The notes beneath the pieces were generated by a model that searched no databases, had not been told where the DNA came from, and saw nothing but the letters and a program-made list of their open reading frames with translations. Shown here piece by piece: positions 21,440 through 31,734 of a DNA stretch of 36,391 nucleotides; the first letter of the stretch is position 1; every line of letters starts with the position of its first letter. A program made the translations under genes and the position numbers. This stretch comes from Actinomortierella ambigua (lineage: Eukaryota > Mortierellomycota > Mortierellomycetes > Mortierellales > Mortierellaceae). The DNA is taken from positions 1 to 36,391 of the forward strand of contig JAAAJB010000359.1 in assembly GCA_016098155.1 (NCBI GenBank), in the 5' to 3' direction.

Positions 21440-22627
21440 TCACACCGACAAGGCGTAGGTCCTGTTACGTAGCAGACGTGCAGAGACCTTTTGCCGGTTC
21501 GCCTTGCTTGTTCCGCGGTCCTCGACAAAGTTGAGGAAGCTGAGCTGGGGCCGGTTGTTGTTGTACTTGTCGTTGGCCAGGCTGAGTGTCCACATCGTGT
21601 TGAAGAGCATCTTGCGCATCACTCCCGCCATGAAACCCTAGTAGGATCAAAGAATCGACAAGGCAGGATGTGTGAGTAGACAAAGTTTCTTTTCTTGCTC
21701 CTCTTCACGTGGAACAAGGTTCCGCCAACATTAATAGAAATGGATCTCTCTCAATTTCTCTCTCTCTCTCTCTCTCTCTCTTCTCTTGTCTTTCGGTCCC
21801 TCAGGGGACACTTTTCCAACAAACCCTTGTCCATACAGAAGGATAGGGGAGGGGGGAAGGAGAGTACATGCTTCAGAATCAAAATGCAGCATTCCGAAGA
21901 GAGATACCAATTGTGGGTTGGCGATCGAGCCGAACCAAGATTGACTTTCTGAAAAAAAAAAAAAGGTTCATGGAACCATGCTTCCACCCATTGTGTGTGC
22001 CATCTCTCTCTCTCTCTCTCTCTCTCTTCAACTGAAAGATTGATGTGACGCACCTTGTCGTGGAAGAGCTTTTCCAGTGTGGTCGAGTCGTCTTTGGCAC
22101 CCTTGATGACCGGGTATCGCTTGGCATGATACTTCTTGAAGGCCTTGGCGAGTTCTGGAGGCGAATTGTACTCCATGTCGTGCAACAGATTGACCAGACA
22201 GACACCGTCAAGAATGGCCTGCAATGCACCCTGTCCACCCATCAGGTACGTCTGTTTTGGAACAAGCACCCACAATGTAGTAGCCGTAGGAAGTAGATGA
22301 AGCGCAGTCAAAAATAAACATAAAAACAGGGGTGAGGGGAAAAGGGAGAGAGCGAGGTGTTAAGAAGGAGAAGGGAAACAGTCATCGCACAGCAATCCTT
22401 TTTGTCTTGTACGACACGATCATGAGATCTACAACTTACCGAGTGGCATGCTATTTTGGACAGGAGGGGTAAATCGAGATCATATTAGCGTACTTTTCTA
22501 GAGGTGTGTTCTGCATGGAAAAATAAAAGGGCGACCTGTATGCGTGTCTATAGGCATTCTACTACTCTCTACCCCGAAGCAGAGATGAGGGCCACTACAC
22601 ACACACACACAAACAATAAACAAAAAA

Positions 22628-22679
<52 letters not shown>

Positions 22680-25370
22680 TTTACTCACCATCGCCGAGGA
22701 GGACAATACGGCCGCTGTACCAAGTCTTGTAAATGCGATCGCTAATATCGATGCTCGAAATATCGGCGCGTGGCGTACGCGAGACAAAGTCGCGGACAGT
22801 GCCCGGGCCAATGCAGCAGGGCGAATTCAGCAGTTCCTGGAGATCGGGTCGTTCCAGGTCATACACGGGCGTCAGCCAATCCAAATTGATCTTCGAGTTG
22901 GCACCACCCATGGAGCTTGATGACGACAGGTTGGACGAACTCGAAGTCTTTGAGTGGCTCGACACGTAGGGCTGGCTCCCACTGTGACGATCCAGGTTTC
23001 CGTGGCTGTGAGAGTACGGGTGATGCTTAACCTTAGGAGTCGCATTGTGGATGAAGAAGTGCCAGGCGACGCGATTGCCTGGGAGGGGGATGTACCACAG
23101 CTGTGGTGTGCATGTGGTGTGAGAGAGAGAAAAGAAGAAAGAGACCATCAGGCCGTTAATTCGATTGTCTGCAATGTTGTAAACTCCTCCACACTGCTTG
23201 CAGGAGATGCAAGGTCCCTTACAAAAAAGAAAAAAAAATGGGCGCATGGAAGCTATTCATCTCTCTCTTTTCTCTCAACGTCCACGCAAACACGAATAAA
23301 AAAAAACAAAACAAAATCTTCTTCTTACCGATGCAGCGTCATCTTTCGCCGTCTGAACACGGAACTCGCTCGAGCGCTCACCAACGACTGGGAACTCCTC
23401 CACTTTGAGTTTGGGCGAGAGTCCACCAATACAGTGCTGTTCATAGTGGGTCGGCTCCAGGTCGGCTTCGGGCAGCTTGTTCTGCTCCTTCAGAGCTGTC
23501 AACATCCTTTCGCGGACAAGACTGTCGGCGCCATCGGCGCCAACGATGATATCACCGTAGTAGGTCGAACCGTCGGCACACTTGACAGAGGCTCCGTTGG
23601 GGTTCTGGTGGATCTCCGTTACCAGCTTGCTGTGATGGATGTGGCTGGCTGGAACACGCGATCGGAGTAGGGTTGTCAACTCATGTCGATGAAGAAGCCT
23701 ATAAGGGTATCCGTATCTGTATTTCGAGGCAAAAACAAAATAGAATCCCCGGCATCCCCAATCGCCCCACCCCACATCGCATAACAACAAATAGGCAATG
23801 CATGGCATGACACAACATAAACAATAACAACAACAATAGACAAAGATGCATGTTAGTAAAGAGAGATTTGACCGACTTAGCAGAACTGCAGCACTTTTGG
23901 GGTCCCCCTTTGTCGTCTGGAAGGTTTAAAATAAATGGAACACCAGGATATTTCCTATCCTCTCATCATCATTCCCCCCTTTCCCTCTCACTCTCTCTAT
24001 TCCTCAGCCATATATTCTTTCTTTTTTGCCTCCCCCCAACGCTTCTCGCTCTTGTCTTTTTGGGCAATGATGAATGAGGCGTCAAAGTCTCTTTTTTTTT
24101 CAGACGGAGAAGAAACATAAGAAAGGGCGATACTGAAAGAGAGCTTACACCTTTTTTTTTATCATCAACAATAACAAAACCAACAAAGGTAATAAATAGT
24201 ACAAACACGCCCAGAGAGAACTCTGATAGATACGGGGAGCGAGTGAATCCAGAGATATGTGAAAGGAAGGGTGGGACATTGGGTTCTGCTTGTTCACACT
24301 CTTTTTCTGTTGGCAAGTTGAGTAGAACAGAAAGAAACGCGTGCTTCCACCAAGGAACCAACATATACGCCCATCAAAACCAACAAATAACAAATAAGCG
24401 AGCCAATAGAGGGGGTCAACGGAACAAGGGAGGGTTGGGTGTGTGAGGGACGTACCAACAGATCCAATCACCATTTGGATCCATCTATTCTACAGCACAC
24501 CTGTTTTTTTCGATCTCTCTCTCTCTCTCTCTCTCTCCTTCACTTCCGTTTGCCCCAGGTTTGACGAAATAAGGGGGGAGAAAGGTACGCAGACTAGTGT
24601 TTTACCCAAATGTCGTACCAGCCGAAGGTCGGAGGACGATGGAGCAGGTACGGTTGAAGTCATCATCCCTTCTCTCTCCCAGTTAAAGTTTTTCCTCTTC
24701 CACCAGTTGTGTGTATGTGAAATGTGTATATGATGGTTTTTGCGAGTATATCAAATGTGTGGATGGGAAGGGAAGAGGGGAAATGGGGGAAGGAAAGAGA
24801 GAGAGGGGGGGGAGAGGAAGAAAGGATTTTTTTCGTAGAGAGATGAAAAAAAACCCGTTGAAACTCTACTTACCGCGTGCTATCGGTGGCCTCGAGGCGA
24901 CCAGTCTTGCGGCGATCCTTGTCCATGGTTGTCAGGCCAGTCATGGGCTTTGACATGGCCTCGATCTGATCCAAAAGCCCCATCTGTTCAAACAGTCTCA
25001 ATACCGGTGGCCCCAGAGCAACACCTGTACCTCTGTGCGGTTCCTGGCTCGTCATCCGTTCCAGAATTTCGTACTCAATCCCGGCCAACTCCATCATCAA
25101 TGCCAAGCACAACCCTCCAATTCCTGCACCCACAATGATTGCCTTGATTGTCATCATGTCCTTCTTGTGCGGAATCGTCAGGATCGACTTGTCGAATGGG
25201 ATCGCCTGTGCCTGGTCGAATGAAGCCAGTGGTGCAAAGCTCTGGGGTAGAGGCCTCAGATCCGTGGTAGAGGACGAGGAAGGTGGGGCGTAGGATGAGA
25301 CATCATTCGAGGTGAGATGCTGAGAAGAGATGGATCTGCGACCGACTCCTGGTCTTCCTAGGCTACTCAT
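21440..25370 (-). CDS. FAD-dependent monooxygenase D with Ser-rich extension and insert
   Basis: Six exons, 25370-24874, 23716-23329, 23100-22689, 22450-22440 (11 bases), 22251-22054 and 21637-21440, give 567 residues. Residues 1-75 are a Ser/Pro-rich leader (MSSLGRPGVGRRSISSQ onward). Family features: GAGIGG (81-86) with ILER; RYGYPYRLLHRHEL after the first intron; a DG motif in VGADG (about 224-228); and GDACHS (431-436) followed by GGQGALQAILDG. A His- and Ser-rich insert (KHHPYSHSHG, then serine runs) sits in the same place as the His-rich insert of monooxygenase A. The last intron has a GTGCGT donor, like the matching intron of A. The C-terminal FVEDRGTSK matches the usual end of this family. 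The first intron is unusually long for the window (about 1.16 kb, 23717-24873). FAD-dependent hydroxylation or epoxidation is expected; the substrate is unknown. Confidence 0.88.
22630..22677. repeat. CT microsatellite in an intron of monooxygenase D
   Basis: (CT)n lies just inside the intron after exon 3, on the coding strand (GA)n directly downstream of the donor at 22688. Similar shorter CT runs lie at 21757-21780 (last intron), 22003-22027 (last intron) and about 24517-24537 (first intron). Confidence 0.9.
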
Positions 25371-26489
25371 TCTTGATGTAGATGGTTGTTAAGGTACGCG
25401 TGTGTGAAAGAAGTGCCTGTGTGTGTGCGTGTGTGTGTGGAATGTGCTGTGTCGGGGGGGGGGGGGCGACAAGACGGCAGTAGATGAGAAGGAAGGAAAC
25501 TGCTGTGCCTATAGGACGTGTGTGGAGAATGAGGGGGAGGAATGAGAAGCGACACAGAAACAGGGGCAAGCGGCACAAAAGGGGAAGAAATTCTTGTGCT
25601 TCTGGTGGGCCGTTTGGGTTATGTGAACTCTGTAGAGAAGCTTGAATATACAATGGTGAGAAGAAAGAGAAATGGATAAGGGACAAGGGGAAGGAAAAGA
25701 AAGAAAGAGACAGGATGCGTTGAATGAAAGTCTTAAGAGAAGATGAGACAATCGGCAAATGAATGGGAAAGAGGGAGGGAATGTAAATGAATGAAAGAAT
25801 GGGCAATGGTGGTGCAAGGTATAAAAAAGGAATAGCGGCAGTACAGGAAAGAGCAAAAGGAAGGGCGGAGGGGAGAGGAGCATCACGCACAAATACACCT
25901 TCTCACTCAGTCACTCACATTGCTCAATGAGTGGAAAGAAAACCCAGACATTTTTACAAGAGGATACTACAGAGGAAGAGGAATAGAAACAAAATCTCCT
26001 TGGACGGACCGATGGAAGCATACATGACATACAATACACCTGTACCTCGCATGTCCATGTGCATTGTATTTATTGTCTATCTGCCCGATCTGCTGCTGAG
26101 TACAATACAGAAAATGAATGATGCCATGCCAGCGCACCTAATGAACAATTGGCAACACGTTGTTATCCCTGGATGAGGGTGGGCGGATGCGGATTCGAAA
26201 AAACAATAACAACAACAACAACAACAACAACAAGCAGGCAAGCAATTGATTGATTGAGCTAACCCTCGACAAGAGGATCAGAAGGAAAGGGAAGGAAATG
26301 GAAATGGGTGAAAAAGGGGGAAGCGGGACACGAGCGGGATAGGAATCTACTGAGCCAGTTCTCCGTTGTAACGCCAAACAGCGCCTGCAGGGAGGGAAGG
26401 AGAATGGGAGGAGAAAGAAGCTTGATCACGCCTATCTCTCTGGATGCTCCCTCTCCCACCTCGCTCTCCACCTGCTTCTTTTCCCCTTG
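25371..26489. other. Upstream region of monooxygenase D and spacer
   Basis: It should hold the promoter of monooxygenase D, but no minus-strand TATA box is evident. It contains a TG repeat (25395-25440), a G run (25456) and an (AAC)n run (26203-26232). Purine-rich open frames on the minus strand are low-complexity. No gene supported. Confidence 0.4.
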
Positions 26490-27012
26490 AAAAACATGAT
26501 TGCTAACGCGCACCAATTTCAGGTACGGTCAGCTGCTGCGGGAGATGATCGTGTGCCTGAAATCAGAGACTGACCGTTCTGATGCTGGATCCATCCAAGT
26601 GTGGACAACCGTTGAGGAGGGAGAAGAAGGAGTCAAAAAGCCCTCAATTTGACAGGACAATTGTGAACAAGAACAAGAAGAGACCGTCCCACTGAACAAG
26701 AAAATAACTTTTACATTGTTGTATATTTGCCTTGCTTCTAGCGACACAGCCCACGCAAAGGCGTGTACCTGCTGAATGTTATTACTTCTCTCCTTCTCTT
26801 CCTCTTCTGCTTCTTCTCCTCCCTCTCCCTCCGGTCTCTCTCGTTCCTCCGTCCTCGATCACTATACCTATTTTCAGCTGCTCCTCGGATGGAGCAATGG
26901 CTATCCTGCATCGCAGCCCACCTGCGTCTCCTCGCGCAGACAATTGTCCCTCTCGTCTTGGCATTGGCTGCATCGTTGTGGGTAGACTATCGTAAGCAAT
27001 CGAGTTAACCAA
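26490..27012 (+). other. Coding-like stretch with plausible splice signals, unresolved
   Basis: Several signals point to a small plus-strand gene but do not give one model. An ATG at about 26497 opens MIANAHQFQ and meets a CAG|GTACGG donor-like site (26521). CTTCTAG (before 26742) and TTTTCAG (before 26878, after a long pyrimidine tract) look like acceptors. After the last, one frame gives MEQWLSCIAAHL with a hydrophobic helix (TIVPLVLALAASLWV) and stops near 27008; two other frames are also open. An exon beginning at 26522 (YGQLLREMIVCLKSE) is an alternative. No family recognised. Confidence 0.25.
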
Positions 27013-27617
27013 GGAGCCTGTTGTTACTGCAGATAGATGCAGCGGGAGGGGGTGAGAGCAAGTAAGGAATTATAATGGACGAGAATGAGGGCAAAAGGGA
27101 CGAGAGAGCGTATCAAACACTGGAAGAGAGAGAGAGAGAGGAGTGCTCACCCACACATTCAGACAGAAAATGAACACTCGAAACTCGCGTGGCAGCGGAG
27201 TATGGATAGCTACAGGAACACAAACACAATCCCAACTTTAAAAAAACAAAACATAAACACAAACTAGACTACTGAATACATTTGACGATGACCAACCACG
27301 GGAGGTGGGTGTGTGTGTGTGTACACCATTCATCAAGCACACTTGACACCCGCATGGACGAAAAAAAAAAAGACGACACAGGGGTGCATACTGCATACTC
27401 TTTTCACACACACAACATATCATGTTCTCACACCGAAGGAAGGATATTGGCGTCTCCACCTTCTTGTACATATGGCGTAGCGTTCATATCTCCATTACAC
27501 ATCGATAGAACAATCCATGCCAACAATGAGAAAAGAGCGCATCATGAGTGTATATGGCCCTGACGTCGCCTCTCATATACACATACATACACTAGACTAT
27601 CTTCCTGTTACAGTCTG
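27013..27617. other. Spacer
   Basis: No gene supported. It contains short GA and GT repeats (27128-27142, 27306-27322) and an A run at 27361-27372. Confidence 0.4.
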
Positions 27618-28039
27618 TCAGCCTTCTCCGCTGACTGCAGATGTTTGAGTTTTTTTTGGTGGTAAAACAGGTTGGTGGGATCTAAACCCAGTGGGATAAA
27701 TGTCCTATTGGAAACAGCGAACAATGCTCGTGCCTATCTCCCCCGCTTCTAACCGTCGCATTCGTGTGTGGGATTACCGCTCAACCCAACATAGGTACGT
27801 ACATCCATGAGAAACCTGGACACCAGTTCAACTTTGTTCCTTTTCCGTTCCCAAGATGCTCTCTCTTCCGCTATTTCGGCAATCTCCTTTCCATTCAATT
27901 CTGCCCGAGGTCGAACTATCCACAACAACACACACCCTTTATCCTGGTTCTTTGCTCTCTTCATCCTCTCCATCTTCCTCTTTTTCTTTTTTTCTTGCTC
28001 GGAAATATATTTGCGATAATTCGTCCGATGGGTCGCCAT
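27618..28039 (-). CDS. Possible two-exon gene for a basic 107-residue protein
   Basis: Candidate exons are 28039-27803 and 27704-27618. The 98-base phase 0 intron has a GTACGT donor and a TTTCCAATAG end. Exon 1 has an ATG start (MATHRTNYRKYISEQ) and a strongly charged, probably helical, Lys/Arg/Glu-rich middle (KKRKMERMKRAKNQDK; KEIAEIAEERASWERKR). Exon 2 gives DIYPTGFRSHQPVLPPKK and stops. The product could be a small nuclear or coiled-coil protein, but I recognise no family. The purine-rich sequence makes a chance open frame possible, so the splice pair is the main support. Confidence 0.33.
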
Positions 28040-29052
28040 TAGCCCTATCTAGATAAAGAGGTGAGATCGATCAAAAAACAACGTGAGGGAGAAGAGCGAA
28101 AGACCAATGGAGGGAGCTTGAGGAGGAGGGGGAAAGGCCCGTGCTCTTTTCAAGGCCGGTTCCTTTTTTTTTTCGCTTCGTGTGAAACGGAAAAATAGAA
28201 ATAAATAATGCATGTTTGCAGACGCAATCAGCATCATATTGTTCTTTGCCGTTTTTTTTTCTCGGAGAAACAAACATACTATGTACCTTGAAAAACAAGA
28301 AACGTTTGACAAATTTCATTTTGTGTATTTGGCTCAGATCCGTCGGTATCTGATGGGAACCGAATGTCCCCCTTTCCTACCAACAATTCTACAGACAACC
28401 AATTGAGGGCTAGCGAGTTTGTTTTCTTTCATTCTTTCTTTCCCTATGCACGTTTGCCAGTTAGTCAGGTCTCTTCAAGCGAGTTGACATACCACTTGGT
28501 GCCTGGGTTGGGGAGAGGGTGAGAGTGATTTGTGAGAGGAAGGCATGCCACGAACAAAACCAAAACAAACGGGTCGCCCTCCTGTTATGAAGAAAACGAT
28601 TAATAGACAGCCCCATTCACGTGTTTGAATCTTCATTGGAGTGAGTGAGTATCGCTGCACGGGTAAGAACAAAAAAACGGTGAGTGAGTGAATGCGTGAG
28701 TAAGTAAGCGAAAAAAAGGTAAAGAGCGGGAATGTGTAATGAAAAGAGGAAAGAGGGAAAAACGACAGTCAGACCGCAAGAACGAGAGGAGAGAGAATGA
28801 AAAAGAGAGAGACAACAAAGATTAAGGCGCCGGTTAGTCAATCCTAACAAAGGAGAGATTAGCCCTTGCTTGATCGGTCCATCCTCCCACTTCCTACCCC
28901 TGCTCACCATCATAGCGAAAGATAAGAACAGGTACGACCATCAACAAGAAAGAGTATTACACACTTGCGCGTCCTCCTGTTTTGGGTTTCCTCCTCTTCG
29001 CCGCTGTGTTTGGGGGTGTTTTTCTTCTTCTTCTTCTTCTTCTTCTTCTTCT
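28040..29052. other. Spacer downstream of the branchpoint-binding protein gene
   Basis: It contains GAGT-rich repeats (28640-28700) and, next to the BBP stop codon, a TTC repeat. No gene supported. Confidence 0.4.
29024..29052. repeat. (TTC)n microsatellite at the BBP stop codon
   Basis: About nine to ten TTC units end directly at the reverse-strand stop codon (29053-29055), so the BBP message would begin its 3' untranslated region with (GAA)n. Confidence 0.85.
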
Positions 29053-31527
29053 TTAGGCTGATGTAGGAGGGGGTGGAGGGGGTGCTTCCCCGTTTCCACC
29101 AGAGCCCGCTTGTCCTGGCATACTAGGCGGAGGAGGAGGAGCATTTGCTCCGGGCTGAGCCTGCAATTTGAAAATGACAACATAGTGATTTCGTTAGCAT
29201 CTTTTGACCTTTCCTCACTAACAATTAAGATTAATGATCAAGGTCCATCACAAACAGACATTGTTCGAAAGTAGAAAAACAGAAACTTACCCAGGGAGCC
29301 ATAGGGGGAGCAGCCCCATAGCCGGCATAGTAGCCAGCATATGCATTGTAGGGATAGTATCCACCATATGCGGCAGCTGAAGGAGGAGGCGGGGGTGGAG
29401 GTGCACCGGCTCCACCAGCTGGATATCCTGAAGGTGGTGGAGGTGGAGGCTGTGAAGCAGCTGGAGGTTGGCTCCAGGGGTGGCCACCCGATGAAGACGA
29501 TCCTTGGTGCCAAGGTGGAGGTGCGCCGGATTCACCGCCACTATGTCCATGTGAGGATCCGTGTGAGGACCCATGTGATCCTCGCGCAGCCCATGGTGGA
29601 GGTGCCGAGCCCTCGTGCTCACGGTCTCGGCCATAGTCACGACCACCACGATCACGATCACGATCACGGTCACGGTCGTGATCGCGGTCTCGCTCGCGGT
29701 CTCGCTCACGATCTCTCGCCCATGGTGGGGGTCCTCCCGAGGAATGACCGCCACGAGGCGGCCCATAATGACCCTATAGAACAGAGAGAGAGAAAAAAAA
29801 AAGGTGGTTAGTTCATCAAATGAGCGTAAAAAAGATTGAACAAGGATAAACAAGCAATGTCCAAAATCAGCAGTACAAAGACCACTTACCGAACGGCCAG
29901 AACCATAGTCGCGCTCACGCCCCGATCCATAATCCGAGGGAGGGGGGTGGCCTTGGCTTGGAGCCGGCGGAGGCTGAGGCACGGTCTCGCCGAGCTCGGC
30001 CATGAGGTTGAGGAACTCGGAGTCAATCTTTTGGTTGCGCTCGCGGGCCTCTGGATTGTTGCGTTCGCGGCAATCTCGTGAGGCGTGGCCCTGTCCACCA
30101 CAAATGTTGCACACGAGACTGATGGTGACATTACGAATCTCGGGACACTCGTACCGGCGATGGCCCAGCGCACCACAGTTCAAGCACGTCTGGTTCTCGT
30201 CATCACGCAGCGTACCGTTCAGCGAGGCCAGCTCGCGGAGCTGCATCCGCTTCAATTCGTTCTGGCCCTCTGGAACCGATGCCGACGTCTCGATAATCTT
30301 GTTGATCAGTTCGATCGCCTTTGCAATCTTCTCCTCCGTATCCGCCGACACCAGACAATGCAGATCCTCCTCTTGGTTCGCGCTCGAGGCCGAGTCCGAA
30401 CGGCTCTTGCCCTCCTTAACCGATCCTCGGCCACGAATACTAATCTTGGCTCCCGAATCGGCCTCCATCTTCTTCAGGGTGTTGCCACGTGGTCCAATCA
30501 GCAGACCAATGAAGTTGATCTCGGGGAATTCTTTAGCAGGGATGTAGACCTTCTCCTGCAGTTTGGTTGGCTTCCTGTAATCCGCAGGTGGCTTGAAGTC
30601 AGGGTACTTTTTGATGGCACCCTCGATCAGGTGACGACGCTCATCCTCCAGCTTCTTGCGCCAGCGATACTCTCGAGTATTGATACGTTTGCCTTCGGCA
30701 TTGTACTCTGGCTGAGGTGAGGGAGATCTATCAGTGACACAGCGTTTTATCCAAGAAGGCGAGAGATGTGTTAGCAAGAGCCTGATGAGTTACTCTTCCC
30801 AGTAAAAAAGGCTCGGCAGTAATGGAACATACCTCTCTCTATCAGGAGGCGGCAAGACATCGCCCGATTTCAGCTTCTTGGAGATCTCTTCGATGCGAGT
30901 ATGTACTAGATGAGAATGAAAATCAGATTTGAAGGGAAAACATGAGTACTGGCGCATGCATTTAGACTCTCTTGCTACGTCATACTGCTCGATGAAATGG
31001 AATAACCTACATAAGAAGAGCTCCAGTTGTTCCTCTGTCATGTTGGTGGGCAATGCTGTGGGCATTCCTGGGATATGAACCTTTTCCTCTTCAGCTGCCC
31101 AGCGGCTTCTGCGCTTCCTCTTTGGCTCCTCTGTCGAATCTATAGTGAGGAAGAGGAGGAGAGAATCAAGAAGAAAAAGAGTGTTAAAAACAATGCTGAC
31201 TGTGAAAGAACCTGTGCTCTCTCGTCAGGGGTTTGTGCTCTTTGAAAAGCCCTATTTCGACTTACTAGCTGAGCGCACCTCCTCATGCGGGGCGTATCCG
31301 GCTGAAGCAGGGGAGCCACTATGGTTGGTATGAGGTGACTGGCTGCTCTGGGAAGAACTAGGAGCGGCAGAGGCATCCTGGAATCTACTGTAAGCCCGGT
31401 CGCCCAAGTCCATGGTGCGACCTCGTTGCTCCTCAGGTTCGCCTTCGTGGTTGAATGTGCGTTTGCGGGGACCCAAGGGAAGGGTGTTTGATCCGGTGGA
31501 CCCGGCCTTGGCTGCGTTCCACACCAT
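29053..31527 (-). CDS. BBP: Branchpoint-binding protein (BBP / SF1 / Msl5)
   Basis: Six exons, 31527-31266, 31139-31011, 30905-30833, 30727-29890, 29773-29291 and 29160-29053, give 630 residues. This splicing factor binds the intron branch site during early spliceosome assembly. Visible parts: a basic KRKRRSRW motif near 94-101 (U2AF-ligand type); GMPTALPTNMTEEQLE and HTRIEEISKKL; SPSPQPEYNAEGKRINTRE (156 on); a KH-QUA2 domain with GLLIGPRGNTLKKME (about 229-243); two zinc knuckles of form CX2CX4HX4C at 336-349 and 361-374; then a C-terminal arginine/aspartate repeat (DRERDRERDRDHDRDR) and proline-rich tails (PPPPPSGYP, PPPPPPTSA). The order is typical of fungal and animal SF1; the RD/RE repeat and long proline tail make it large for a yeast-type BBP. 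It diverges from the AAA ATPase gene across 207 bases. Confidence 0.95.
29640..29720. repeat. Coding hexamer repeat for the RD/RE tract of BBP
   Basis: CGATCA/CGGTCA/CGGTCT-type 6-base units repeat in frame within exon 5 of BBP and encode alternating Arg-Asp and Arg-Glu. Confidence 0.75.
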
Positions 31528-31734
31528 GTTGGATGTTCAATGGGATTCGTTGATGAAAAATGAACAAAGAATGGGGCGAAGTTGCATCATGTTCCTTCTT
31601 ATTTGCACCAGGTGGCTTAGCACTGGAGAAAATGACCCTTTTTTTCGTCCTCCAAAGGGGAAGCTGAAAGGGGGAGGGGGGAGGAGCAGTTTCTTTTCTC
31701 TCTCTTTCTCTTTCTCATTGTCTCCGTTTCATTC
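31528..31734. promoter_or_regulatory. Shared divergent promoter of BBP and the AAA ATPase
   Basis: Only 207 bases separate the two start codons (31527 minus, 31735 plus). The interval has a C/T-rich tract (31690-31718) before the ATPase start and no clear TATA box, as is common for housekeeping genes. Both leaders and promoters must fit here. Confidence 0.6.

Noticed and set aside
25363..25890. A 175-codon minus-strand open frame upstream of monooxygenase D
   Set aside because: It is rich in Ser/Leu/Phe/His from purine-rich DNA, with no motif. It more likely covers the promoter and leader.
30085..30720. A 211-codon plus-strand open frame
   Set aside because: It is antisense to the KH and zinc-knuckle exon of BBP, whose coding evidence is strong.
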